Positions 25,353-33,054 of a DNA stretch of 41,515 nt are shown here, in pieces (the first letter of the stretch is position 1; every line of letters begins with the position of its first letter). The stretch lies in NCBI GenBank assembly GCA_021323535.1, contig JAJONO010000043.1, positions 1 to 41,515 on the forward strand, given 5' to 3'. Source of the stretch: Bacteroidota bacterium (GTDB taxonomy: Bacteria; Bacteroidota; Bacteroidia; B-17B0; Aurantibacillaceae). Position numbers and translations under genes: made by a program. The notes beneath the pieces were generated by a model, which was given only the letters and a program-made list of their open reading frames with translations, did not search any database and had not been told where the DNA came from.

Positions 25353-26225
25353 TCAAGGATTTTCTATGTAATCCAATATTTTCAAAAATGATTTTCCTAA
25401 TTCGTTTAGTTTTAAATTTAATCTGTAGTAGGCAACTTCTGACGCTTGTACTTCGTATGGGTAAAAATCATTTTCTGTAACTGAATCACTAAACATCGAA
25501 TATACCGAATCGTCAAAGTACACATCATAATAATCGTTATCAACTTCAATATTAGCCCAAGGAAAATAGTGAGTTAAAATGTTTTCGAGCCCTCCCAAGT
25601 AGAAAGTCATCCATTCACGAGTTATTACATCTTTCCCATTAGTATTTACAATAACTTTAAAAGGCCCCCTCCCTAAAGTTTTATTTAGCCATTCTTCAGT
25701 ATAAACAATAATTTTTTCACCTTTTTGAATGTGTCGGATTAAATCTTTATCGAATAGTAGCTTATTGAGTTTATTTTGTTCTTTTGTACCTTCTTGTATT
25801 TCCTTAAGCTTATTTATTGAATATTTATTCAATTCGTGCGCAACAGGCATTTCAACCTTCCAGCCTTTCTTCGTCTTTATGGCCGTATTCTTATTAATAA
25901 CTTGCCAGAAAGTTTCTCCCGTATCAGGTAAGTGCCCCACAAGAATAACAGGTAGTGAATGATTTAACCAATAATCAAAGTGAACCCTTTTTCCATAAAA
26001 AACTAATTTGTCTTTAGAAATTTTGAAATGGCTTTCACCTGTTTTTATTTGAACACCTATTAATTTACCACTAGGAATGCCATTATTTACAATCTCAACT
26101 AAAGCATCTATGCCGATATCAACTATTGGTTGTTCTCGAAAAATCCATTTAAACTTATCTAAAAAGATATTTTCGACATGATTTACTCCTATTCTTTCAG
26201 TAGGGTCGTATCTCTTTTTTGCCAT
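25353..26225 (-). CDS. DUF4365-like protein (PD-(D/E)xK nuclease fold)
   Basis: The 290-aa protein has an N-terminal domain (about 10-160) with the DUF4365 pattern: DIGIDALVEI (Asp36, Asp40, Glu44) then GVQIKTGESHF (Gln59, Lys61), followed by HFDYWLNHSLPVILV, as in restriction-nuclease-like folds where Asp and QxK make the metal site. The C-terminal part (about 165-290) is unrecognised and acidic (VDNDYYDVYFDDSVY). DUF4365 proteins are frequent in defence islands. It is last in the four-gene operon, 8 bp after the TPR/PIN gene, which suggests a nuclease or nucleic-acid sensor working with SIR2 and PIN. Function is inferred only. Confidence 0.7.
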   Translation of the reverse strand: MAKKRYDPTERIGVNHVENIFLDKFKWIFREQPIVDIGIDALVEIVNNGIPSGKLIGVQIKTGESHFKISKDKLVFYGKRVHFDYWLNHSLPVILVGHLPDTGETFWQVINKNTAIKTKKGWKVEMPVAHELNKYSINKLKEIQEGTKEQNKLNKLLFDKDLIRHIQKGEKIIVYTEEWLNKTLGRGPFKVIVNTNGKDVITREWMTFYLGGLENILTHYFPWANIEVDNDYYDVYFDDSVYSMFSDSVTENDFYPYEVQASEVAYYRLNLKLNELGKSFLKILDYIENP

Positions 26226-26233
26226 AGGAATTT

Positions 26234-29200
26234 TTAAAATTGTTTTGGATACACAATCTTAAGTATTTGAAGATATAACTGAATAACTTCAGAATAGATT
26301 AACCCCATTAATTTAAAATTCGCATCTAATAAACTTTTAAGATTAGATGCGACTCGTGGATGCATTCCTTTTAAAATACCCATGAACACTGATATGGCAG
26401 TATTTCTTTTTACTTCTGGTAATACAAAATTATTTAGATAAAGCCATTTTACAAAATGAGAAACAACGTGCAAATGTTCCACTGCTGGATTCCAGGAGAA
26501 TCCTAGGTTTTCAAGACATATAGGAAACTTATTAGGCTTGCCAGCTATCATATTCGTGAATTCATTTTGTAATGTTTCTTTTGACATAAGGAATCCAACA
26601 TAATTTTTTTCGAGAAAATAAGATTCAAATTCTGGAATTCTTTCCGCAAAATATTTCCTAAGATAGATTTCTGGGCTTACAATCTGGTCAGTACTAGCTT
26701 GGAAATGCCTATAATAGAAAATGTCGTTTGTAAGCAATATATGGTTTGATCTTTGACTTAAAACTACACAGTCAACCACATAATTAAAGTAATCGTCAGT
26801 ACGCATTGATTCGTCCATTGTTGCGATGATATTTAACTTATCTTCAACTATATCCACTTTACAATTTTCGGTAATCCACATACTAAGGCCTTTAAAATAG
26901 TCAAGGCGATTCTTACGTAATTGCCCTCCAGAATTAAAAGCGGAAACACCTTGCAGTGTTATATTAACGCTCAATTGTTCTTCAGGAGTCTTTTCTGTCT
27001 TAGTAATTAACTCATCAACTTCCGCTTTAAGAAGAGAAGACACAATAAATTTATTTTTGAATACAAGCCCATGTTTTATCTGTAAATCATAAAATAAGGA
27101 TATTGATGTGATATCCAGTATAAACTCAGTATTTTCATCTATTAACACTTTCTTATTTAATACTGATGAAATCGACCTAAAGACTTTTCCAAGAGAGCTT
27201 GTTAAATAAAGATAAGAGTCAAATCCCACACGACCGAATACACTACAAGTTATCTCCGTAAATGAAATATTCCCATTGTAATATTCTTGAAGACTGGCTT
27301 CTCTTTTCTCATTATCTATACTCCCTCTCGCTCCAAACGCTTCTATGAACTTTTTGTTTAGTTGTTCAATATTTGGCTCTCCTTCATCAAGCTTTATTAC
27401 TTTTAAATTATATCCTTCAAGTGGATTATCCATCTCAGACATAATTTCATGCAACAAGGCATTATATTTATTCATAACTTGGTCTATGTGACCACTAACC
27501 ATAAAGTCATCTAGTGGTAAATGAAACATGAATGTTTCATTTACTTTTTTCCCTAGAATTACGCTTCCTACTGGCGTTTTGGATGTTTCCTCAGTTAAAT
27601 GAATAACCGTAGATTTATCTTTATAGGAATACTTTACATATGAATCAAGAATGACTGTATCATAATCCTTAAATAATTCTTCTGGAAACTCTATTCGCAG
27701 GGTAAAAAACTCTTGACGAACGATTTTGTTTTTTTTATCGGATGCTGCTTTATAAAGTAATTCCAAGGCAGGCTTAAACAATTTCGCACGGCTGAGAATA
27801 GACGCTAAACTAATAAGGACTTTTTCATTTTTGAACACATGATTCTCAACAAGAGAGACTTCTCTTGCAATTTCCTCCGCTTTTGACATTTGATCGAGTG
27901 CAGAAAAAAGATTAAATAAGAAGTTCTCGTTGTTTGGATAGAGTGATACCCCGTATTTTGCTATTACTGCAACTTTTTCCCAATCTCTTAAATTAAGTCT
28001 TAGGTTTAATTCCATTGAAATCAGTCCAGAATCTCTGTAATTAATATTTCGTAGCCCCTCTAATATTCGCAATAGCTGATGTTTATCAGATGTTCCATGA
28101 AAGCTTGCAATGCAAAATATTTTTAATTCATCTGATGGATGAGTTGTAATAATCGTTTCCTTAAAATATGAATATGCCTCGTCATACAAACCATATAACA
28201 ACATGGCTTGACCTACGTAATAAGCTATGCGCTCTGTATTTGAAGGCGTATTTTCGCTTATGGATTTTATTTTTTTAGCAACTTGATCTTTTTCTTGTTC
28301 GTTTACTGGAGAAACTAGAATCAAAAACAAATCTTTAATAAAATCTGATCCAAACGTTTTCGCTAAAATAATTTCTTTTAGTTTTTCCGTGTATTCATGG
28401 AATTTGGAGCCGTGAATAGTCCCATAGTATTGCATCGCGTTGACAAATGCAACATGACCAATCTGAGAATGGCAAGTGAGATAATTATTAAAAGACTTAA
28501 TTGAGGATTCAATATCACCTATATTGAAATAATTATATGCGTTAAAAAAGCATAGAGCTTCATCTTTCTCTTCGCCATATTCATTAATGAGAGCTATTGA
28601 CTTTTTGATAGACTCCTTGTCTTTCAAAGAATTAAATATTTGCATCATAAAGAGATATTCAGCTTGAGTTTTACCTTGTATTTTACGGAAAACCTCCTCG
28701 ATTTCATTTATACTTTTTATATCCTTATTCAGCAGATAAGTCATATGCATATAATGAAATTTGTGCCAGGAATAATTCTCTTCAATTTCAGTTCCCGTCA
28801 TAGTGTTGGATATCTTTCCTAAAATATCTCTTGAAACTTCAAATAATTTATCCTTAGTCATTCCAGGCCAATCGCCATTAATACCTAGTAAAGGATACTT
28901 GCTAAAGAGCTTATTCATTAAATAATTAATAACGAGAACATATATATCTTTATTTTTATGAGTAAAACTCTCTGGAACTTGTTCATTCTTATAATCAAAT
29001 CCAATTCCTAATTTGTCAATAAAATCTAAAGCCTCAACACCTTTAATCATGATAAGCCAATTCGCTAATTGCGCACTGAATCCCTTTTTGGCCAAGACAG
29101 GAGGCGGAATTGTAGCAACAAAGGAGTCGATTTGCTTTACGTTAATCAGACATTTTGCAAACCATGCACCACCATCATAGTCATCTCTTTCAAAAAGCTC

Positions 29201-30022
29201 TTTAATTAATCGTTCAGCGTTATTAATATCTCCTTTATTTACATAGTTCACTGCAGCATTTGGTTTAAACTCGTTCGCATTTGGTGATAATTTATGCGCC
29301 TTGATAAAATAATCTCCAGCATCGTTATGGTTGATTTCAACAAGACATAAAGCCTTTAAGAACAAAAGTTTGGCTTCCAGATGATTTTTAGATACACCCT
29401 TGTCGCAAATTCTTTTATACAGCTTTTCCAACCGTTCTAAAGCTGTCTTTGGTTTAAATTGTTGAATGTTTGTTTCAATCTCATCTAATTGCTTTGACCA
29501 ATCTTCAACAAGGTCAGAATCCGACTTGAAAACTTCAATTAAATCATTTTTAGCGTTTACAATTAAATTAGTAACTCTATCTTCAAACCCTTTAAGATCA
29601 TCTGAAATTTTAAAAATTTCCTCTCGATAATTATTCTCAATATTTAATTCTTTCAGTTCTTGGCTTTCGGCTATATTATTTGAAAACAACTCTAAAAACT
29701 TTGATATATCAGAGCTAGATGGTACTTCTATTCTTTTATCTTTCTTTATACCTTCCTCTAAATCTTTAGTGTTATACGACTTAGTAAACCGAAACTTAAT
29801 AATCTCAGTCAACAAAATCTCAGAATCATAAAACTGGGTGCGTAATGGAACGCTAGTGATATACTTAGACTTATAATCCTCGATTGTTTTTTCTACGATA
29901 CTTAAAAGTTCCTTTTCGTATGCGTTGAAGTTTGAACTAGTGAATTTTTCTATTCCTAATAGTCCGACATATTTCATAAAGTCAGACAATAATTTTGTTC
30001 CTATGGATGCAAGTAATGCCAT
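26234..30022 (-). CDS. TPR / GreAB-C-like / PIN multidomain protein (predicted conflict-system RNase)
   Basis: The 1262-aa protein has a helical N-terminal region (about 1-190) with YEKELLSIVEKTIEDYKSKY. A long TPR-like superhelix spans about 190-760 (for example AGDYFIKAHKLSPNANEFKP, AMLLYGLYDEAYSYFKETI). A segment at about 790-850 with KTPVGSVILGKKVNETFMF resembles the C-terminal domain of GreA/GreB. A PIN-like nuclease spans about 960-1110 with ILDITSIS (first Asp), SLLKAEVDELI (Glu), YVVDCVVLSQ (Asp) and HILLTNDIFYY (last Asp). A helical tail of about 150 residues follows. This order matches what has been described computationally as TPR-GreABC-PIN proteins, proposed as RNase effectors in biological conflict. 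It is 9 bp after the SIR2 gene and 8 bp before the DUF4365-like gene. I am fairly sure of TPR and PIN, less of GreAB-C. Confidence 0.75.
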   Translation of the reverse strand: MALLASIGTKLLSDFMKYVGLLGIEKFTSSNFNAYEKELLSIVEKTIEDYKSKYITSVPLRTQFYDSEILLTEIIKFRFTKSYNTKDLEEGIKKDKRIEVPSSSDISKFLELFSNNIAESQELKELNIENNYREEIFKISDDLKGFEDRVTNLIVNAKNDLIEVFKSDSDLVEDWSKQLDEIETNIQQFKPKTALERLEKLYKRICDKGVSKNHLEAKLLFLKALCLVEINHNDAGDYFIKAHKLSPNANEFKPNAAVNYVNKGDINNAERLIKELFERDDYDGGAWFAKCLINVKQIDSFVATIPPPVLAKKGFSAQLANWLIMIKGVEALDFIDKLGIGFDYKNEQVPESFTHKNKDIYVLVINYLMNKLFSKYPLLGINGDWPGMTKDKLFEVSRDILGKISNTMTGTEIEENYSWHKFHYMHMTYLLNKDIKSINEIEEVFRKIQGKTQAEYLFMMQIFNSLKDKESIKKSIALINEYGEEKDEALCFFNAYNYFNIGDIESSIKSFNNYLTCHSQIGHVAFVNAMQYYGTIHGSKFHEYTEKLKEIILAKTFGSDFIKDLFLILVSPVNEQEKDQVAKKIKSISENTPSNTERIAYYVGQAMLLYGLYDEAYSYFKETIITTHPSDELKIFCIASFHGTSDKHQLLRILEGLRNINYRDSGLISMELNLRLNLRDWEKVAVIAKYGVSLYPNNENFLFNLFSALDQMSKAEEIAREVSLVENHVFKNEKVLISLASILSRAKLFKPALELLYKAASDKKNKIVRQEFFTLRIEFPEELFKDYDTVILDSYVKYSYKDKSTVIHLTEETSKTPVGSVILGKKVNETFMFHLPLDDFMVSGHIDQVMNKYNALLHEIMSEMDNPLEGYNLKVIKLDEGEPNIEQLNKKFIEAFGARGSIDNEKREASLQEYYNGNISFTEITCSVFGRVGFDSYLYLTSSLGKVFRSISSVLNKKVLIDENTEFILDITSISLFYDLQIKHGLVFKNKFIVSSLLKAEVDELITKTEKTPEEQLSVNITLQGVSAFNSGGQLRKNRLDYFKGLSMWITENCKVDIVEDKLNIIATMDESMRTDDYFNYVVDCVVLSQRSNHILLTNDIFYYRHFQASTDQIVSPEIYLRKYFAERIPEFESYFLEKNYVGFLMSKETLQNEFTNMIAGKPNKFPICLENLGFSWNPAVEHLHVVSHFVKWLYLNNFVLPEVKRNTAISVFMGILKGMHPRVASNLKSLLDANFKLMGLIYSEVIQLYLQILKIVYPKQF

Positions 30023-30031
30023 ATAAAATAA

Positions 30032-31375
30032 TTAGGGGTTATTCTTATAAATTGTTTCAATATCATTCCCAAATGGCCACGTGTTTTCTTTTACAAACTG
30101 TTGGAGGAAATGTTGGTTTTCCAGTTTCATTTCAGTCCACCGCTCATTCCAAATTCTATAAGCCATCCAAGAATATCCTAGTTTGCGGGTTCGAGTAGAA
30201 TTAGTTAGTGAATAATGTACAATCTCGCAAAATTCATTTTCAATACAAACCCCTTTAATTTGAATATTCATCGAAATTTCTATTAGCCAGTCTGCCAAGT
30301 GTTCATATTGCTCCCAGGCACCAGCAATGCTTGTGAACTCAATTTTCTTTTTTAATATACTAATAAGTGTTTTTAAAAATTTTTCATCGTTGTTATCAAT
30401 TCCAATACTTGATGCTTGTAACAGAATATATGTCAATGAAACTTTCAACTTTAGAAAATCATCGTTATAAATGGCGGTTCCTTTTATAATTTCTTTTAAA
30501 TTACCTGCATTGCTTATAATACCTGCTGCTTCAGCAAAATAGTCTTCAGTGTTACTAAAGAAACGGTCAATCGTTTCGTGATTAATGACTTTAATTCCGT
30601 ATGATGTTTCGTAAAACTTTGATAGCAGTTCGGGAACTGAATCTCTTGTAATGTAATAAATATCTGTTTTTCTAAAAGTATCTGTTTTGGAACTTCTTGC
30701 TTCATTTAATATTGTATTCAGATTAAAATCTCCTAGTGAATACCCTAAAATTACAACTGTAGTTTCTTGCAATAATGTATTAAATTTTCTTGAGAAATAA
30801 TTATTCTTGTTTTGAAATTTATAGTAATCATTCATCGTTAGAATCAAACTCTCGGGTTTGCTTATACAGCCATGTATATGGTAGATATTCTGACCAGCAT
30901 TTATTCTAGGAATAACACTGCCTTCAATAATTACCCTGCTTGTAAAAGGAATAATATGTTCCGAAAATAAAGTGTCGTAATTGGTAGTTATGATATTTAT
31001 ACTTGGGTATTTAGAAAAAAAGGATTGTAAAGAACTCAGTTTTCCTTTATCTATAGTTCCATCATTAATTAACAAATCAATAATTTCTGTAACCTGCTTT
31101 TTTATATCCTTTTTGTACTTTTTATATTCTAATTCAAGAATCTGTGCGCAAATACTTAATTCGTATTTACAATTTGTGACTTTGCCAGTACTATCAAAAA
31201 CAAACAACTCCTCAAGCAATTTATTATCAACATCAACAATCTGTGTGCACTGAACCATCAACTCTAGCCAGCTAGGAGCTTTGCCATTAGTTAGATATTT
31301 ACTAAATCCTGTTCCAATGAATAAGGTTAGAGAGTTACTATACAAGGCACAGGATATATCTAAATATTCGTTCAC
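30032..31375 (-). CDS. SIR2-family NAD-binding protein (predicted NADase effector)
   Basis: The 447-aa protein has an N-terminal SIR2 domain (about 10-270) with the NAD-binding motifs FIGTGFSKY (Gly21-Ser25), ITTNYDTLF (Thr130-Asp134), IYHIHGCI (His168-Gly169) and VVILGYSLGDFNLN (Gly211-Asp216). GTGFS stands where active sirtuins have GAGxS. A helical C-terminal region (about 275-447) without known motifs may sense a phage trigger or bind the partner. SIR2 domains in Thoeris (ThsA), DSR and SIR2-Argonaute systems destroy NAD to stop phage growth. It is the second gene of the operon, 33 bp after the small first gene and 9 bp before the TPR/PIN gene. None of the usual known partners (TIR, HerA, Argonaute) is present. 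Confidence 0.85.
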   Translation of the reverse strand: MNEYLDISCALYSNSLTLFIGTGFSKYLTNGKAPSWLELMVQCTQIVDVDNKLLEELFVFDSTGKVTNCKYELSICAQILELEYKKYKKDIKKQVTEIIDLLINDGTIDKGKLSSLQSFFSKYPSINIITTNYDTLFSEHIIPFTSRVIIEGSVIPRINAGQNIYHIHGCISKPESLILTMNDYYKFQNKNNYFSRKFNTLLQETTVVILGYSLGDFNLNTILNEARSSKTDTFRKTDIYYITRDSVPELLSKFYETSYGIKVINHETIDRFFSNTEDYFAEAAGIISNAGNLKEIIKGTAIYNDDFLKLKVSLTYILLQASSIGIDNNDEKFLKTLISILKKKIEFTSIAGAWEQYEHLADWLIEISMNIQIKGVCIENEFCEIVHYSLTNSTRTRKLGYSWMAYRIWNERWTEMKLENQHFLQQFVKENTWPFGNDIETIYKNNP

Positions 31376-31408
31376 AATTCTTTATTCTTTCCCAATGGCT
31401 TTTGCCAA

Positions 31409-31807
31409 TTATTCTTCTTCTGTTTTTTCGATTTTTAGATGATTCACTTTTACTACTGCAGGCTCCCTTTCAAATGCAACATTTTGCATTTCCTCCCTCA
31501 AAACACCAGGAATGTCTTCTTCGAGTTCGTTTTCTGTTAGGTTATAAATAAATTTCGCAGTATTAGTCGAATCACCATGCTCCACCACTCTAATCTTAAA
31601 GCTATGATCTACATATAGAATACTCAATTGAAGATTATCAGTGTCACCATAGAAACTCACTATCGCCGTTTTTTCTCCTTCAACTCCAATGTCAATTTCA
31701 TCTTGTTCAAGAATATTCTCGATTAACTTTTTTAATACGTACTCAGCGTACCTGAAGTGAAGCATTGGAATCTCATCCAACCCTTCAATATTTGGAAATA
31801 TACTCAT
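31409..31807 (-). CDS. Small acidic protein of unknown function, first gene of the SIR2/PIN operon
   Basis: The 132-aa protein has no signal peptide. After a helical part (about 15-40, LHFRYAEYVLKKLIENIL) come alternating strands (TAIVSFYGDTDNLQLSILYVDHSFKIRVVEH), then an acidic helix (ENELEEDIPGVLREEMQNV) and a charged tail ending KIEKTEEE. The net charge is strongly negative. I do not recognise the family. As leading gene 33 bp before SIR2 it could be an inhibitor, adaptor or sensor for the effectors; this rests on position only. Confidence 0.65.
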   Translation of the reverse strand: MSIFPNIEGLDEIPMLHFRYAEYVLKKLIENILEQDEIDIGVEGEKTAIVSFYGDTDNLQLSILYVDHSFKIRVVEHGDSTNTAKFIYNLTENELEEDIPGVLREEMQNVAFEREPAVVKVNHLKIEKTEEE

Positions 31808-31847
31808 GTCTTTTTACATAAAGGTACTCTAGAAATTTTATTTAACC

Positions 31848-31871
31848 TGCTATAAATCATAGCATTATGAT
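31848..31871. promoter_or_regulatory. Overlapping palindromes upstream of the SIR2/PIN operon (candidate operator)
   Basis: TGCTATAAATCATAGCA (31848-31864) has perfect 6-bp arms (TGCTAT/ATAGCA), and ATCATAGCATTATGAT (31856-31871) has perfect 5-bp arms and overlaps it. They start 41 bp upstream of the first ATG (31807). A TACCTTTA, close to TAnnTTTG, lies between them and the ATG on the minus strand. A repressor site is plausible; the two nearby regulator genes are candidates to bind it. Confidence 0.4.
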
Positions 31872-32016
31872 AGGACTTAGTAACAAAATATTAAAAAGTA
31901 CTGTAGAGAGACTCCATTACGATCTACGAGATAAAAAACTTTCCAGGCTTGATAATAAAAAGATTTGATGAAATTGATTTCTACTTAACTTGTTTATATA
32001 CCTTTCTTCGATGTAA

Positions 32017-32619
32017 TTATCTCCCTAAGAATTCAGCCCCATCTTTTATTAGTAATCTCAGTAATTCAGCTAAAGATTTTGCACCTAATTTTTTGTATAA
32101 ATTATTTCGATGTTTTTCTACAGCCTTTCCACCAATACGCAGTTCTTTTCCTATTTGTTTTGTAGTCTTTCCTTCGACCATCCTAGGAATGATCTCTAGC
32201 TCTCTTTTGGTATATCTGATAGAAGAATCTGTAGAATAGAAAAAAGAGTCTCCGTTTAAAACAGTTTTAATAGCCTCTACTAGGTTATCTATGTCTTGAA
32301 TTTTACCTTTTGAAATGTAGCCATTTGCACCGCGGTCTCTGTAATTCTTCACCAATGCTGGGGAATCGTAAGAGCTAAATATAATTACTTTAAGTAAGGG
32401 GTACCTTTGTTTAACTCTTGTAAATGCGGTATTACCATCCATTTTTGGCATTTCCAAATCAAGCAAAAGAAGATCCGGCATGGAATTCTCCAGGTGATTG
32501 AGAAGTTCCAAACCATTTGACACAGTATCAATACTAAATTTTGTTACGTCATTTAATGAATTAATTATTGTCTCTCTAAAAAGTGGATGATCTTCGGCGA
32601 ACAGGATTTTTTTTCTCAT
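32017..32619 (-). CDS. Orphan NarL/LuxR-type response regulator
   Basis: The 200-aa protein has a receiver domain at about 1-120 with acidic pocket FAEDHP (Glu9, Asp10), phospho-acceptor LLLLDLEMP (Asp54), FSSYDS (about 82) and the conserved Lys in GYISKGK. A LuxR-type HTH follows at about 134-195 (YTKRELEIIPRMVEGKTTKQIGKEL ... VEKHRNNLYKKLGAKS). There is no sensor kinase nearby. It lies upstream of the SIR2/PIN operon on the same strand, 209 bp away, and could regulate it or the XRE gene; neither is shown. Confidence 0.92.
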   Translation of the reverse strand: MRKKILFAEDHPLFRETIINSLNDVTKFSIDTVSNGLELLNHLENSMPDLLLLDLEMPKMDGNTAFTRVKQRYPLLKVIIFSSYDSPALVKNYRDRGANGYISKGKIQDIDNLVEAIKTVLNGDSFFYSTDSSIRYTKRELEIIPRMVEGKTTKQIGKELRIGGKAVEKHRNNLYKKLGAKSLAELLRLLIKDGAEFLGR

Positions 32620-32744
32620 AATAAGGAGCTTTCACTATATACGTAAACAACGGTAAAAGGTTGGCTAGACGAAGATAGTAAAAACACCAACTCTACATAT
32701 ATGTTGGGCGTTTTTCTTTTATAATCCTCCATTTTTGAGATATA

Positions 32745-32972
32745 ATGGATGAGTTTAAGCAAATCGGGGCAAACATTCTAAAATACAGGTTGAGGAAGAA
32801 ATTCACGCAACTTGATTTAGCTGCTGCAACCGGTTTTGATGAGTCAAGTATTGGTCGTTTAGAGAACGGTAAAACAAATCCTACTGTTAAGACATTATTA
32901 AGAATTTCTAAGGCGTTAGACGTTAATCTATCTGATTTAGTCAAAATTAAATCTAGTAAGCCAACCCGCTAA
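32745..32972 (+). CDS. Small XRE-family HTH transcriptional regulator
   Basis: The 75-aa protein is essentially one helix-turn-helix domain: IGANILKYRLRKKFTQLDLAAATG, then the recognition helix DESSIGRLENGKTNPTVKTLLRISKAL. Such small XRE proteins are usual regulators of mobile elements and defence loci. It is divergent from the response regulator (125 bp apart). CCAAC/GTTGG inverted arms (32687-32707) lie upstream and might be its operator. The next gene on the strand starts 82 bp later behind its own promoter. Confidence 0.88.
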   Translation: MDEFKQIGANILKYRLRKKFTQLDLAAATGFDESSIGRLENGKTNPTVKTLLRISKALDVNLSDLVKIKSSKPTR

Positions 32973-33005
32973 TTTGCTGTTTAAAAACGGTGGGGTTTTA
33001 CCCGC

Positions 33006-33035
33006 TTGACAAAATGGTATAGGCAGATACCTTTA
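33006..33035 (+). promoter_or_regulatory. Promoter upstream of the second subtilisin gene
   Basis: TTG at 33006-33008 and TACCTTTA at 33028-33035 have 19-bp spacing. The last base differs from the TAnnTTTG consensus. It lies 20 bp before the ATG at 33055. Confidence 0.5.
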
Positions 33036-33054
33036 TCTAAGCTAAAACCTTACT

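Noticed and set aside
25353-31807. Naming the operon as Thoeris, DSR, SIR2-HerA or SIR2-Argonaute
   Set aside because: There is no TIR, HerA or Argonaute gene, and the SIR2 protein is too short and its partners are wrong for the known single-protein DSR forms.
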